Shown here piece after piece: positions 7,526-15,535 of a stretch of 64,000 nt of DNA (its first letter is position 1; every line of letters begins with the position of its first letter). Both the position numbers and the translations under genes were made by a program. A model generated the notes under the pieces. That model was not told the DNA's origin and ran no database searches. It worked only from the letters and a program-made list of their open reading frames with translations. The stretch is from Nitrosophilus labii (GTDB lineage: Bacteria; Campylobacterota; Campylobacteria; Campylobacterales; Nitratiruptoraceae), in contig NZ_AP022826.1 of the NCBI RefSeq assembly GCF_014466985.1, positions 1,736,001 through 1,800,000 on the forward strand, in the 5' to 3' direction.

Positions 7526-9865
7526 CTACATTCTGTTGCAGATAATCTTATAAGGACAATATCTGCAATATTTCAAATCATCACATTTTTTAAAATCAAC
7601 TCTTTTTTCTCTAAGCTCATTTAAAGTTTCTCTTAGAAGTTCAATTTTTTCCTCTAAAAACTGCTCCTTTACCATTTTTGCGCTATTTAAATCATAATAA
7701 TAGAGTCCTTCAATTTCTCCTATATCTTTTATAAGCAGATAATAAAATATCAATTGAAAATCTTTTAGATTTTCTAAACTCTTTTTTGTGGGAGATTCTA
7801 CTTTTGAGCTTTTATAATCAATAACCTGATAATATTTTCCGTTATGATCTACTCTATCTATTTTACCTTCTAGTTTAAAGCCCTCAAACTCTGTGTATTT
7901 TCTTTTTTCTCTCTCAAAAACATAATACCCTTCATTAAATCTTTTAACCTCATTTTCAAAAAAAGGTTCAAGTTTTTTGATCCATATATCGATATCAAGT
8001 CTAAGATAAAGATTATTCGATTCTAAAATAGAGTAAACACTCCTTTTGAATTCTTTTTTTAACTCTTCTACACTAAAATATCTATCTTTTTTATCATATA
8101 CACTTTTTAGACTTTCATGCAAAATATTGCCGGCTTCGTTATTTTTTGGAAGTATTGACGGCATAGGAAAATCTTTTAAGCCTTTTATATATTTGTAATA
8201 AAATCTTCTTGGGCATTCCAAAAAGTCTTTAAGTTTTGTTGATGATATAAACTCTTCTGAAAAATCGTAATCTATAACTATATCTCTGTCTTCAAAAAAG
8301 TTAGTTTCTTTAAAATCGAGTAAAATCTTGTTTAAACTTTTTCCTTCATATCTCTCTTTTTCCAAAAAATCCAACTCTTCTAAAAATCTACTTTTTGAGT
8401 CGATTTCATTCTCCACATAAGAGACAGCCGCAAATTTTGCTTTTCTAAACAACTCATAATAGTAATATTTTTGTAGATTTTCTCTATCTTTTTTAGTAGG
8501 CAAAGAGGCTTTTTTTCTCAAAACAGAGTCCAAAAAAAGATCCTTCTCGCTAGGTTTTGGAACTAATCCTTCGTTAAAATCCGGCACTATTACGGCTTCA
8601 AAATCCACTCCCCTAGTTTCTAAAAGCCCTAAAACCGTTATCTTGCCCCCTTTTGTATCATCTAGTTTTTTCTCTCTTAATCTGTTTATAAAGATGTGTA
8701 AAATCTTTTTGAGAGAGTAATCTTTCAAATATGGATATAAAAAGGAAAAATCCTCCAGCTCCTCTTTTAATATTTTAGTCTCATCTTTTCTTGCAAACAG
8801 TAAAAAATCTTCAATCAATAGCCTAAATTCTTCAAAAGATAGCGTTCTATTGCTTCTTTCTTTCCATTTTTCTACTATATCTTCAAGTCCAAATTTTTTA
8901 ATCTCATACTCTGTTTCTATATTTGATATCTTCAAAGACTCTTCAAAAATGCTCAAAGCTTTAAAAACTTCGCTTTTCGAAAAGTCAAATCCCATAGCAA
9001 AGTTTAAATTATTCAAAGTATCAAATAGATCCAAATACTCTTTAAAAGACTCATCTGGCAAAATTATTGCTATATTTTCAGGTTCTATTCCACTTTTTAT
9101 AAACTCATCTATCTTTTTTTTCACATATGCCACTTGAGATATTCTATTTAGAAAAGATATATATCTTCCTTTACACCTATTTTTGAGTTGTTCAACTTTT
9201 TTGTAACTTTTTTCAGAAATGTTCAGCCTATATAGGTAGCCATCTTCCAACTTAAAATCATACTTTTCAAACCTTTGAGTCATTTTTTTGTTATATTTAT
9301 TGCATTTGTACTCTATAACTATCTCAGTTATTTTAGATGCCTTTTCCAAAATCTCCAACTCAAAATTTGTTAAAAATCCCTCTAATTTTATTGTTACGCT
9401 TTCAAAACCTTTCAAATAGTTTTCATTGAGTATATATTCCTTTGGCAGGGTTATATTGTCAAAATAGCCGTGTTTGTCTAACAGTTTTTCATATCTTTTT
9501 TTCAAAAATTCCAAAATCTCAATATGTTCACTATATTCGGCATAAATGTCCGCCTCTTTTAAAAGATCAAATTTGACCCTCTCGTTTTCTAGTTCTTCAA
9601 AAAATCTAAAAAAATAGCTGCTGTTTTTTATAAATCTAAAAAACTCATCATCAATATGCAACTTTTTAAAATCTTTAAAATCGGCAGCTTTTTTTAAAAG
9701 AATAAGTCTCGTATCATCATTTGCATACACTTTTGAAGGCACTATTACTGCTCTTGTTTCAAAATCATCAATCGTAGTCAATTTTGGAAGAAATGATTCG
9801 TTTTGAAGAAGTTTTTCTCGCTCTTTTCTTAATGCTCTTGAAGTCGGAAAAACGTAGAGTTTCAT
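7526..9865 (-). CDS. addB: AddB-type nuclease subunit
   Basis: 779 residues. The N-terminal helicase-like domain is degenerate, with no Walker A lysine (starts YVFPTSRALRKERE), as expected for AddB. The C-terminal half holds the nuclease: LKDFLECPRRFYYKYIKG and GKIDRVDHNGKYYQVIDYKSSK. The closing cysteines of CRYCPYKIICNRM, with the cysteine of ECPRRFYYKY, would bind the [4Fe-4S] cluster of AddB and similar nucleases. It forms the two-nuclease AddAB complex with the next gene. Its ATG overlaps the fixH stop codon by 4 bases, so translation is probably coupled. Confidence 0.92.
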   Translation of the reverse strand: MKLYVFPTSRALRKEREKLLQNESFLPKLTTIDDFETRAVIVPSKVYANDDTRLILLKKAADFKDFKKLHIDDEFFRFIKNSSYFFRFFEELENERVKFDLLKEADIYAEYSEHIEILEFLKKRYEKLLDKHGYFDNITLPKEYILNENYLKGFESVTIKLEGFLTNFELEILEKASKITEIVIEYKCNKYNKKMTQRFEKYDFKLEDGYLYRLNISEKSYKKVEQLKNRCKGRYISFLNRISQVAYVKKKIDEFIKSGIEPENIAIILPDESFKEYLDLFDTLNNLNFAMGFDFSKSEVFKALSIFEESLKISNIETEYEIKKFGLEDIVEKWKERSNRTLSFEEFRLLIEDFLLFARKDETKILKEELEDFSFLYPYLKDYSLKKILHIFINRLREKKLDDTKGGKITVLGLLETRGVDFEAVIVPDFNEGLVPKPSEKDLFLDSVLRKKASLPTKKDRENLQKYYYYELFRKAKFAAVSYVENEIDSKSRFLEELDFLEKERYEGKSLNKILLDFKETNFFEDRDIVIDYDFSEEFISSTKLKDFLECPRRFYYKYIKGLKDFPMPSILPKNNEAGNILHESLKSVYDKKDRYFSVEELKKEFKRSVYSILESNNLYLRLDIDIWIKKLEPFFENEVKRFNEGYYVFEREKRKYTEFEGFKLEGKIDRVDHNGKYYQVIDYKSSKVESPTKKSLENLKDFQLIFYYLLIKDIGEIEGLYYYDLNSAKMVKEQFLEEKIELLRETLNELREKRVDFKKCDDLKYCRYCPYKIICNRM

Positions 9866-10344
9866 TCTAAGGTAGAAAGTTTAAAAGTTTTAAATCCCTC
9901 CGCATCGCCAACTTTTGCTTTAACTACCAAATTCCATCTTCCTTCTTTATCAAGAATTACATTTGCTATATATCCATTTTTTTCATATTTAGGCTCAAAT
10001 TTTTTATCAAATCTAGTAGTATCTGGTCTTGTTAAAAGAATTTTTATCTCACCGTCTTTAACCACATTCCCTTCTTTATCTTTTAAAAGCAATACAATTT
10101 CATTTTCTCCGTAACTTATTTTAGGAGATAAAAGAACTATTTCATATTTTCTATCAAAAATCTGCTGTTTTTTAAGAATTTCATTGATGTCTTCGTTAAC
10201 AGCGTGATAGTTAAGCATGTAACTATTATCTAGTTCAACCGGATTATCAATGGCCGCTTTAATAGTCCAAACTCCAAGTATGGCAGCAAAGATAACTAAA
10301 CCGACGATAAAATGTGGCCAATAATTTTTTTCACTTTTTTGCAT
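9862..10344 (-). CDS. FixH/CcoH-like cbb3 oxidase assembly protein
   Basis: 160 residues with one N-terminal membrane helix (HFIVGLVIFAAILGVWTIKAAI) and a periplasmic beta-rich domain containing LNYHAVNEDINEI and NVILDKEGRWNLVVKAKVGD, the layout of the FixH family. FixH/CcoH proteins help assemble or stabilise cbb3 oxidase. It ends the cbb3 accessory run: its ATG lies 14 bases inside the TPM-domain gene, and addB overlaps its stop. The family is called from topology, local motifs and location, so a related periplasmic protein remains possible. Confidence 0.72.
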   Translation of the reverse strand: MQKSEKNYWPHFIVGLVIFAAILGVWTIKAAIDNPVELDNSYMLNYHAVNEDINEILKKQQIFDRKYEIVLLSPKISYGENEIVLLLKDKEGNVVKDGEIKILLTRPDTTRFDKKFEPKYEKNGYIANVILDKEGRWNLVVKAKVGDAEGFKTFKLSTLE

Positions 10345-10945
10345 CTTTTTTAAATCTCCCCATTATAAATCTAATTGCAAATAAAACGATTATTCCGTAG
10401 AAAAGTATTTTTAATATATCAAATACTATTCTATTTTGATTACCTAGGGCAGAATCAAGTTTAACATTGTAAGAGTTAGCCACCTGTTCTACAATATCTG
10501 CATAACCGTTTAAAAGAGCCGCTTCAATATTTGCTTTTGGATCTTTTGTCTTTGCCGTTAAAAGCGGCAATATTGTACCTCTCCAGGGCCATGGACTTAA
10601 AATTTGCTCCTTATCGTATCTATTATCTAACTCTTTAGAGTTAATAATATCAATCTTTTTATCATTTACAGCTATAGTAAGCAAAATAAAAGGCTTATTT
10701 AAGCTTTTGCTTAAACTTTTTTCATACTGTTGTATATCGATACCGTTTAAATCTTTAACCGCAGCTATATAAACGCTAACTCCGGTTTTTTCTTGCAGCT
10801 CTTTTCCCATCTCATCTATTTTGTCGACTGTTTTTTGGGGCAGTAGATCATCATTTTTTATAACAAATGAGGCAAATATATTAGTAGTAAAAAGTAGCAG
10901 AAGAAAAATTGGGGCAACAAGCCCCAAATTGTTAGTTTTAAGCAT
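10331..10945 (-). CDS. TPM-domain membrane protein of the cbb3 cluster
   Basis: 204 residues from an ATG at 10945 that overlaps the preceding small ORF's stop (TAATG). The frame is open 13 codons further, but that would overlap the small gene. A signal segment (LVAPIFLLLLFTTNIFASF) precedes a TPM_phosphatase-like domain: VDKIDEMGKELQEKTGVSVYIAAVKDL, then KPFILLTIAVNDKKIDIINSKEL. A C-terminal membrane helix (ILFYGIIVLFAIRFIMG) ends in a basic tail. TPM domains occur in photosystem repair and membrane proteins of unclear activity. Position suggests a respiratory assembly role, which is inference. Confidence 0.7.
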   Translation of the reverse strand: MLKTNNLGLVAPIFLLLLFTTNIFASFVIKNDDLLPQKTVDKIDEMGKELQEKTGVSVYIAAVKDLNGIDIQQYEKSLSKSLNKPFILLTIAVNDKKIDIINSKELDNRYDKEQILSPWPWRGTILPLLTAKTKDPKANIEAALLNGYADIVEQVANSYNVKLDSALGNQNRIVFDILKILFYGIIVLFAIRFIMGRFKKDAKK

Positions 10946-11046
10946 TAACCAACATACGCATGAAAAGGAGTTGCTACTGCCCAAAGCGTTATGATAGCCG
11001 AACCTAACAATAAAAAACCGATTATCGCTTCTAATTTATCAACCAT
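10945..11046 (-). CDS. 33-residue single-helix membrane protein in the cbb3 operon
   Basis: A short ORF encoding 33 residues, starting MVDKLEAIIGF and ending HAYVG, with one hydrophobic helix (IIGFLLLGSAIITLWAVA). A GGAGG ribosome site precedes the ATG (AAGGAGGCCGTA). Its stop overlaps the next gene's ATG by one base (TAATG), a typical coupled junction, and DUF4006 ends 10 bases upstream. These facts argue for a real gene. Campylobacter has, from memory, a similarly small gene at this site (Cj1485c). It may be a small oxidase-associated subunit like CcoH/CcoS/CcoM; the function is unknown. Confidence 0.72.
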   Translation of the reverse strand: MVDKLEAIIGFLLLGSAIITLWAVATPFHAYVG

Positions 11047-11056
11047 TACGGCCTCC

Positions 11057-11320
11057 TTACTTCTCTACAAACTGATATTTGTGCATTTTATCACCGCCTA
11101 CAGGAGTTCCATGCACAATTACTTGTGTCTCATTTTCTAGATCCGAACCAAACATTTTAATAGCTTGAGGATTTTTAATCTCATAACTTTGATGAGCCGT
11201 AGCCTGCTGTGTTTTTATTGCGGCCGTCACTAAAAACGCTAAAATCGAAAGAAGTAAAGCTACAGCTATAAAATAGCCGGTCAATCCGTGTAAACTCCAT
11301 AGTGATCTATTTTCATTCAT
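11057..11320 (-). CDS. DUF4006 family membrane protein
   Basis: 87 residues: a short cytoplasmic start (MNENRSLWSLHGLTGYF), one membrane helix (IAVALLLSILAFLVTAAI), then a polar periplasmic tail containing YEIKNPQAIKMFG and ending DKMHKYQFVEK. The NxxxxxLxGLTGY start and its position directly after ccoP match DUF4006, a family linked to cbb3 oxidase in Campylobacterota. It lies 10 bases after ccoP with its own ribosome site. The function is not established; an oxidase accessory role is inferred. Confidence 0.75.
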   Translation of the reverse strand: MNENRSLWSLHGLTGYFIAVALLLSILAFLVTAAIKTQQATAHQSYEIKNPQAIKMFGSDLENETQVIVHGTPVGGDKMHKYQFVEK

Positions 11321-11330
11321 ACCACTCTCC

Positions 11331-12182
11331 TTATTCGCTCAATGAGCGGATATATGTCGCAACAGCTTTTTGCTGTACCGCTGTAAGCATTCCTTTAAAA
11401 CTCGGCATTGTACCAATTACTGATTGTTTACCATGCTCAAGAACAGCTTGAATTATTTTATCATCATACTCTTTTAGATTTGGAGACATGCCATCCATTC
11501 CAGTTCCGTCAGGACCATGACAGCTTGCGCAAGCATTTGCATAAACTTCAGCACCTTTTTGGTTTCCTTTTAAACCGTTTGCAACATATTCTGCAACCGC
11601 TTCAGCATCTGCACCGCTTACAAGTCCAGGAGGCATTTCACCCATTGGATAGCCAAATTTTCCTTGTCCGTCCATCGCATTATCACCGAGCGCAGCAGAA
11701 CCTTTTTCTATAACAGCAAGAACACTCTCTTTAAGAAGTCTTTTGGTTAAATCCTGCGCTTTTCCTTCGATTCCTGTCGCATCTATACCGTGACATGGAG
11801 AACACTGTACAAGATAAACTCCTTCGCCCATACCTAAAAGATCTTCTTTAGTCGGATTGCTCCATTTGCTCTCAAATCTTGCATTATGGGCAGCCACTTC
11901 CTCGTTATACTCGCCGATTTGAGAATAAGCGTTCAATGGATATCCAGCTAGCCAGTACCATATACCCCAGATAATTGTACCTATAAACGCTAAAGACCAA
12001 CCTATAGGAGAATTGTTTTTATATTCTCCTATGCCGTCCCAATTTTCCTCTTTTAACTCTCCTTCGGATTTACCTTCTTTAATATCTTTAAAATATTTAG
12101 CTGAAATTCCGATCGTTAAGATCAAAATAGCAGCAGCACCTAACAAGGCCAACTGGTTTACATTATCGTTTAGCCAATTCAT
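11331..12182 (-). CDS. ccoP: cbb3-type cytochrome c oxidase subunit III (di-haem)
   Basis: 283 residues. Two membrane helices lie near the N-terminus ([21 protein letters not shown] and [23 protein letters not shown]), followed by two periplasmic cytochrome c domains with haem motifs CSPCHG and CASCHG. Methionine ligands are likely in GEMPPGL and GTMPSFKG. CcoP passes electrons from soluble c-type cytochromes to CcoO and CcoN. The ATG overlaps the ccoQ stop by 4 bases. Length and domain order are normal for the family. Confidence 0.96.
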   Translation of the reverse strand: MNWLNDNVNQLALLGAAAILILTIGISAKYFKDIKEGKSEGELKEENWDGIGEYKNNSPIGWSLAFIGTIIWGIWYWLAGYPLNAYSQIGEYNEEVAAHNARFESKWSNPTKEDLLGMGEGVYLVQCSPCHGIDATGIEGKAQDLTKRLLKESVLAVIEKGSAALGDNAMDGQGKFGYPMGEMPPGLVSGADAEAVAEYVANGLKGNQKGAEVYANACASCHGPDGTGMDGMSPNLKEYDDKIIQAVLEHGKQSVIGTMPSFKGMLTAVQQKAVATYIRSLSE

Positions 12183-12400
12183 TTACCGCTCCTTTTTTCT
12201 TTTGCATCTTCATTTTCATCCAATGGCTCCACAGGAGGGGAAGTAAGCTCGTCATCTAGAGCCATCTTCCCATATTTTTCATAATCCCGCTCACCCTTCT
12301 TTTCACTTCTATAAAGATGAACAATATATCCGTATAATACAAAGGTTAAAAAAAGTATGAAAAAAAAGTAAAGATAACCTTGTATCTCTCTTATTTCCAT
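12179..12400 (-). CDS. ccoQ: cbb3-type cytochrome oxidase small subunit
   Basis: 73 residues with one helix ([23 protein letters not shown]) followed by a charged cytoplasmic tail. Position between ccoO and ccoP, size and topology identify the CcoQ/FixQ subunit, which stabilises the CcoP-CcoNO interaction. The gene begins two bases after ccoO and overlaps ccoP by 4 bases. Confidence 0.9.
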   Translation of the reverse strand: MEIREIQGYLYFFFILFLTFVLYGYIVHLYRSEKKGERDYEKYGKMALDDELTSPPVEPLDENEDAKEKRSGK

Positions 12401-12402
12401 TA

Positions 12403-13086
12403 TTACTTCAACCTATTAAGATATGCTATAAGTGCTACAATTTCAGGAATTTTACCCTCTTTAACCATATTTACCAAATCTTCTCTTTTAGTCTCTTGCG
12501 CGATTTTCAATGCATATTTCAACGCTCTCTCTTTAGCCTCTTCGTAACTTCCAAGTGGTACATCAACTTGACCGTCACCATCTATATCAACATCATAAGG
12601 AACATTAAAAACTTTTTTTACAGTTAAAGCTTCCGCATATGCAGTCTCTAAGTCAGTAACATTTGTAAACATATGTTTGTAAGCCGGCATAATTGAACCA
12701 GGAACTACACTTGTTGGATCCCACATATGGTTTGCATGCCAATCGCTTGTTCTATAATTACCGACTCTGTGAAGATCTGGACCAGTTCTTTTTGAACCCC
12801 AAAGAAACGGTCTATCATAAGCGTATTCACCACTTAATGAATACATTCCGTATCTATCTGTTTCAGACTTAAACGGCCTAATCAATTGAGAGTGACATGC
12901 ATTACAACTATCTTTAATATAAACATGTCTTCCGGCTAACTCTAAAACACTATAAGGCTTAGTACCTACAACCGGACGAGAAGCTTGCGCAAAGTCGGGA
13001 ACAATTTCGATTAGCCCTGCAAAAGCTATTACTACGAAAACACCGACTGCAAAGAAAAACGGATTTCTTTCTAACCATCCAAACAT
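12403..13086 (-). CDS. ccoO: cbb3-type cytochrome c oxidase subunit II (mono-haem)
   Basis: 227 residues, close to the usual length. An N-terminal anchor (FFFAVGVFVVIAFAGLIEIVP) is followed by one cytochrome c domain with haem motif CNACHSQ in the CcoO-type context YIKDSCNACHSQLIRPFKSE, and the conserved KRTGPDLHRVG and SIMPAYKH, whose Met is the likely second ligand. It relays electrons from CcoP to CcoN. It lies 10 bases after ccoN. The loop DVDIDGDGQVDVP resembles a calcium-binding motif; I cannot say whether it binds calcium. Confidence 0.96.
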   Translation of the reverse strand: MFGWLERNPFFFAVGVFVVIAFAGLIEIVPDFAQASRPVVGTKPYSVLELAGRHVYIKDSCNACHSQLIRPFKSETDRYGMYSLSGEYAYDRPFLWGSKRTGPDLHRVGNYRTSDWHANHMWDPTSVVPGSIMPAYKHMFTNVTDLETAYAEALTVKKVFNVPYDVDIDGDGQVDVPLGSYEEAKERALKYALKIAQETKREDLVNMVKEGKIPEIVALIAYLNRLK

Positions 13087-13096
13087 TTACGCCTCC

Positions 13097-14560
13097 TTAT
13101 GCTGCCATCGGTGAAGCAAATTGAGGTTCTTTCTCAATTTGTCTTGCCGCTGTCATAGTTTTATAGAAGTTATAAGCCCACATAAACAGACCTATGAAAT
13201 ACATTAAGCCACCTATAGCTCTTAATGTATAGTATGGATGAAGAACAGTAACTGTATCGATAAAAGAGTAAGCTAGGTTACCATACTGGTCAACAGCTCT
13301 CCACATCATACCTTGTGTAATCCCCGCTATCCACATGCTTGAGAAGTATAAAACTATACCTGTTGTTTGTAGCCAGAATTGTGCCTCAAGAAGTTTTTTG
13401 CTATAAATTTCTCTTTTATAAAATCTTGGAGCCATATGCATAATAGCGGCGATGATCATAAATCCAACCCATCCAAGAGTTCCATCATGAACGTGTCCAG
13501 GAATCCAGTCTGTGAAATGTGCAAGAGCATTAACAGATTTAATAGACTGAATAGGACCTTCTAGGGTTGAGAGCATATAGAATGTTGAAGCAAGAACCAT
13601 AAATTTAATTAATGGGCTATCTTTTAATTGTCCCCACTCACCTTTCATAGTTAAAAGCATGTTAAGCGCGCTACCCCACGAAGGCAAAATCAAAATTACC
13701 GAGAAAATTGAACCCATTGTCTGCATCCAATCTGGTACCGTAGAGTAGATTAGGTGGTGACCGCCAGCCCAAAGATAAACAAACATTAATCCCCAGAAAG
13801 ATAGCAATGATAGTTTATATGAATAAACAGGTTGTCCAGACTCTTTTGGCAAGAAGTAGTAGATCATAGCAATAATAGGTACAGTAAAAACAAACGCAAC
13901 TGCATTGTGACCAAACCACCACTGAACAAGAGCATCATTACTTCCAGCATACATAGAGACCGAGTGAAGAGGATCGCCCATTCCAGTTACTAAGTATGTC
14001 GGAACCTCCATATTGTTGAAAAGATAAAGCATTGCAACACCTAGAAAAGTTGCTATAAAGTACCACATAGAGATATAAAGTGTCTTTTCTCTTCTAAGTC
14101 CTATAAGACCGAATATTCCGATTCCCCATATAACCCATATTAAAACAACCAATATATCAAGCGGCCATTCAAACTGAGCATACTCTTTTGATGTTGTTAC
14201 TCTAAAAAGTAGAGATACAACAGCTAAAAGTGCCGTTATAAAATACAACCAAAAGTGAACTTTAGCAAGTCCGCTTAAAAACGGAGACTCTTTAAGCGAA
14301 ACTTTAAGTACTCTTTGACCAATATAGTACCATGTTGCCCAAATACCACTTAGTGTAAACCCATAAGCAACAACATTTGTATGAATAGGTCTAAGTCTGC
14401 TAAATAGACTGTATTGACCAAAAATGTAGTTTAACTCAGGGAAAGCTAACTGAAATGCAATCAAAACACCTACACCCATCCCTAATATACCGAACAAAAT
14501 GGCAAGGTAGCTAAACCACTTTGCAACGGTATAATCATACTCAATTGCAGGATTTTGCAT
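13097..14560 (-). CDS. ccoN: cbb3-type cytochrome c oxidase subunit I (catalytic)
   Basis: 487 residues with about 12 membrane helices, the usual CcoN length. Metal ligands are visible: RPIHTNVVAYG (haem b histidine), WWFGHNAVAFVF and GGHHLIYS (CuB histidines), and the DWIPGHVHDGTLGWVG segment near the high-spin haem, with the family-specific tyrosine near YYFLPKE. It reduces O2 to water with high affinity and pumps protons. First gene of ccoNOQP. AGGAGG lies just upstream, with a TATAAT further up (14613-14618) and a palindrome between them. Confidence 0.97.
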   Translation of the reverse strand: MQNPAIEYDYTVAKWFSYLAILFGILGMGVGVLIAFQLAFPELNYIFGQYSLFSRLRPIHTNVVAYGFTLSGIWATWYYIGQRVLKVSLKESPFLSGLAKVHFWLYFITALLAVVSLLFRVTTSKEYAQFEWPLDILVVLIWVIWGIGIFGLIGLRREKTLYISMWYFIATFLGVAMLYLFNNMEVPTYLVTGMGDPLHSVSMYAGSNDALVQWWFGHNAVAFVFTVPIIAMIYYFLPKESGQPVYSYKLSLLSFWGLMFVYLWAGGHHLIYSTVPDWMQTMGSIFSVILILPSWGSALNMLLTMKGEWGQLKDSPLIKFMVLASTFYMLSTLEGPIQSIKSVNALAHFTDWIPGHVHDGTLGWVGFMIIAAIMHMAPRFYKREIYSKKLLEAQFWLQTTGIVLYFSSMWIAGITQGMMWRAVDQYGNLAYSFIDTVTVLHPYYTLRAIGGLMYFIGLFMWAYNFYKTMTAARQIEKEPQFASPMAA

Positions 14561-14579
14561 GAAAACCTCCTATAAAATT

Positions 14580-14595
14580 TGTCACGATTTTGACA
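14580..14595. promoter_or_regulatory. palindrome TGTCA-N6-TGACA in the ccoN leader
   Basis: A perfect dyad with five-base arms and a 6-base spacer, between the predicted -10 and the ccoN ribosome site. The N6 spacing and TG-rich half-sites resemble CRP/FNR-family operators, though the half-site is not the classic TTGAT or TGTGA. Its place just downstream of the expected transcription start would suit a repressor. The binding protein is unknown. Confidence 0.35.
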
Positions 14596-14612
14596 TTTTC
14601 CAACAAAAAAGA

Positions 14613-14618
14613 ATTATA
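14613..14618 (-). promoter_or_regulatory. likely -10 box of the ccoNOQP operon
   Basis: TATAAT on the minus strand, 53 bases upstream of the ccoN ATG and followed by an AT-rich leader with AGGAGG. No convincing -35 is present, usual for vegetative promoters in this phylum. Confidence 0.5.
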
Positions 14619-14822
14619 ATAGATGTAAGTTGTTATAAACCTTAAATATCAAAAAAAATTTTTTATAAAACTTTCATAAGTAATTTTTAAGAAGGTTTGA
14701 GTAGATTTAACACATTTAACTAATATTAATTTAGTTGATTACAAAAACATCTGAATAACAATTCAAAAACCAAAGGCGTAATCGATCTGCATTTATCTAT
14801 CATTTATTTTTCTTAAAAAAAC

Positions 14823-15515
14823 CTAATTGTCTTTTATTAATTTATATCCAATTCCAGGAAAGTTTTTAATCATCTCTTTAGAAGTTTTTTGTCTTACCCT
14901 TTTAACTAATGCTCTAAGCGCAGCTTCAGTAAAAATTTCATCTCTCCATATAACGCTTTCTATCTCTTCTATAGTTACCACTCTATCTCTATTTTTAACA
15001 AGAAGTTCTAAAAATTTTAGCTCTTTTCTTGTTAATGTTATTGATTCGCCTTCTTTCGTATAAACTCCTCTTTTTCTAAGATCATAATAGAGTTCATCAT
15101 TAAGTTTTACTATTTTATCTTTTTGAAGATGCTCTTTTGCTATTTCACATATAACATTTAAAAGTTTATCGGGAGTAAAAGGTTTAACAAGATATTTATT
15201 AACACCTACATCTATAGCGCGAAACAGTCTCTCTTTTTCACTATATGCAGTTAAAAGTATAACCGGAGTCCCTTTAGAGATTTTTTTGATTGATTTTGCA
15301 AGAGTCATACCGTCCATTTTCGGCATTTCGATATCGGTAACCACAATATCAAATTTAATTTCTTTAAATTTTCTGAACCCTTCTTCGCCATCTTTAGCTG
15401 TTATGAATCTTTTAAAATCATCTTTTAAAACATCTTTTAACATCTCTCTAATATCTTCTTCATCTTCTACATATAAAATACTTAAATCCATCAAAATCTC
15501 TTTACAACTATTCAT
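14823..15515 (-). CDS. OmpR/PhoB-type response regulator
   Basis: 230 residues. The receiver domain (about 1-125) shows ILYVEDEEDIREM, the phospho-acceptor in DIVVTDIEMPKMDG, VILLTAYSE and the lysine of YLVKPF. The C-terminal winged helix (about 135-230) shows SITLTRKELKFLELLVKN and ALRALVKRVRQKTSKEMIKNFPGIGYKL. The start has AAGGAG 8 bases upstream. It lies 20 bases after the sensor kinase and upstream of ccoN on the same strand. Position matches, from memory, Cj1491c (BumR) of C. jejuni, where the pair responds to short-chain fatty acids; whether that holds here is unknown. Confidence 0.9.
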   Translation of the reverse strand: MNSCKEILMDLSILYVEDEEDIREMLKDVLKDDFKRFITAKDGEEGFRKFKEIKFDIVVTDIEMPKMDGMTLAKSIKKISKGTPVILLTAYSEKERLFRAIDVGVNKYLVKPFTPDKLLNVICEIAKEHLQKDKIVKLNDELYYDLRKRGVYTKEGESITLTRKELKFLELLVKNRDRVVTIEEIESVIWRDEIFTEAALRALVKRVRQKTSKEMIKNFPGIGYKLIKDN

Positions 15516-15535
15516 AAATATATCTCCTTATCTAT

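Noticed and set aside
11408-11713. 101-residue His/Leu-rich ORF on the plus strand
   Set aside because: It is the antisense of ccoP; composition reflects the opposite strand of haem-domain codons.
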